5,169 bases of DNA from Gemmatimonadota bacterium (GTDB taxonomy: Bacteria > Latescibacterota > UBA2968 > UBA8231): assembly GCA_026706165.1 (NCBI GenBank), contig JAPOZF010000304.1, positions 1-5,169 on the forward strand, read 5' to 3'. Within the stretch, counting starts at the first letter, position 1. Each line of letters starts with the position of its first letter. The position numbers and the translations under genes were made by a program. Under the pieces are notes generated by a model. That model saw nothing but the letters and a program-made list of their open reading frames with translations, ran no database searches and was not told where the DNA came from. Shown here piece after piece: positions 4,662 to 5,169 of this stretch.

Positions 4662-5169
4662 GTGACGCAACCCTTCAGTCGAACACGGAGCCCGCTAATT
4701 ACACCCCCGCTTCGCCGCGCCGCCAGCCTGGGGCGGCTTGTCGCCCTCGTCGCCCTGGCAACGCCCTTTTCCTGCGCAGGACCGCGCGAGGCCGCGGACG
4801 GGGACGCGGTCACCATCACCCTGTGGACGCAGGATACCTGGCTCGGGATCACCGGCCACGAGCTCGACGGGGTGCCCCTCGACGATCCGCGGCGGGCCCT
4901 GTACACCCATCGCGACTGGTACGTGAAGGTTACCGACGACTTCAGGGCCCTGCACCCGGACAGGCGCATCGACTTCGAGATCGAGGTGCTCGACTGGACC
5001 ACGGGATTCCAGAAGCTCGACATCGCCGTGGCCTCCGGCCTGCCGCCGGACATTATGGTCAGCACCTCGGGGATCGCCCTGAAGTACGCCCGCTTCGGAC
5101 TCCTCGAAGCGTTCGACGAGCACGTCACCGCGGCCGACATGGAGGACTTCGGCCCCTTCTACGACTTCG
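4662..5169 (+). CDS. ABC transporter extracellular substrate-binding protein (SBP_bac_1 type), N-terminal part
   Basis: This is a frame open from a GTG at 4662 to the window end (169 codons plus one base); it was absent from the supplied ORF list and was found by translating by hand. An Arg-rich lead (R18, R19, R25) and a hydrophobic core LVALVALATPF (26-36), followed by C38, look like a secretion or lipoprotein signal, although P-F-S-C is not a standard lipobox. The mature part has hallmarks of family 1 binding proteins: strand ITLWTQ (52-57), DDFRALHPDRRIDFEIEVLDW (from 92), FQKLDIAVASGLPPDIMVS (from 116) and FGLLEAFDEHV (from 145). Such proteins capture sugars or similar solutes outside the membrane and deliver them to an ABC permease, whose genes would be expected downstream beyond the window. 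About 35 residues separate ITLW from DDF, longer than usual. The start is uncertain: in-frame GTG codons exist at 4656 and 4662, with no convincing Shine-Dalgarno. It is divergent from the hydrolase. Confidence 0.82.
   Translation, partial: MTQPFSRTRSPLITPPLRRAASLGRLVALVALATPFSCAGPREAADGDAVTITLWTQDTWLGITGHELDGVPLDDPRRALYTHRDWYVKVTDDFRALHPDRRIDFEIEVLDWTTGFQKLDIAVASGLPPDIMVSTSGIALKYARFGLLEAFDEHVTAADMEDFGPFYDF

Noticed and set aside
4610..5140. Minus-strand ORFs opposite the substrate-binding protein
   Set aside because: Ser/Arg-rich translations without recognisable domains; the plus strand carries clear binding-protein motifs.

Overview
The window is very GC-rich bacterial DNA (about two thirds G+C or more by eye) with short intergenic gaps and no rRNA, tRNA, CRISPR array or mobile element that I can see. 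The mix of a phytanoyl-CoA dioxygenase (PhyH) family enzyme, a Gfo/Idh/MocA oxidoreductase, a sugar-type ABC substrate-binding protein and an EAAT-like symporter resembles genomes of little-cultivated, often environmental phyla such as Planctomycetes/Lentisphaerae-like, Poribacteria-like or Latescibacteria-like lineages. No marker gene is present, so the phylum is only a guess.

Layout, left to right. (1) 1-295, minus: the first 98 residues of a nucleoside 2-deoxyribosyltransferase, cut by the window edge, with a strong Shine-Dalgarno. (2) 296-452: a divergent control region with several small inverted repeats. It ends in three tandem 17-bp units (419-469), each starting with ATGAC. (3) 453-1253, plus: a PhyH-family Fe(II)/2-oxoglutarate oxygenase, followed 62 bp later by (4) 1316-2587, plus: a complete dicarboxylate/amino acid:cation symporter whose C-terminal half resembles animal EAAT carriers. 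(5) 2588-2782: a convergent gap with hairpin candidates. (6) 2783-3934, minus: a Gfo/Idh/MocA oxidoreductase, downstream of and probably cotranscribed with (7) 3952-4631, minus: a KANL3/TEX30-like alpha/beta hydrolase broken by a one-base frameshift at a C4 run (4249-4252). (8) 4662-5169, plus: the N-terminal 169 residues of an ABC transporter substrate-binding protein, which continues past the window.

How they may work together (inference): the oxygenase and symporter form one plausible transcription unit, so the symporter may import the oxygenase's substrate or an acidic amino acid/dicarboxylate. The oxidoreductase and hydrolase form a second unit, and the substrate-binding protein begins a probable sugar or sugar-derivative uptake operon that could feed the oxidoreductase. 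I see no clear new multi-gene system. The most unusual local signal is the triple 17-bp repeat at the oxygenase start: it places an ATG in each of the three frames and makes two six-codon mini-ORFs linked by ATGA overlaps. The next most notable item is the hydrolase frameshift, which may be an assembly error or a recent pseudogene.
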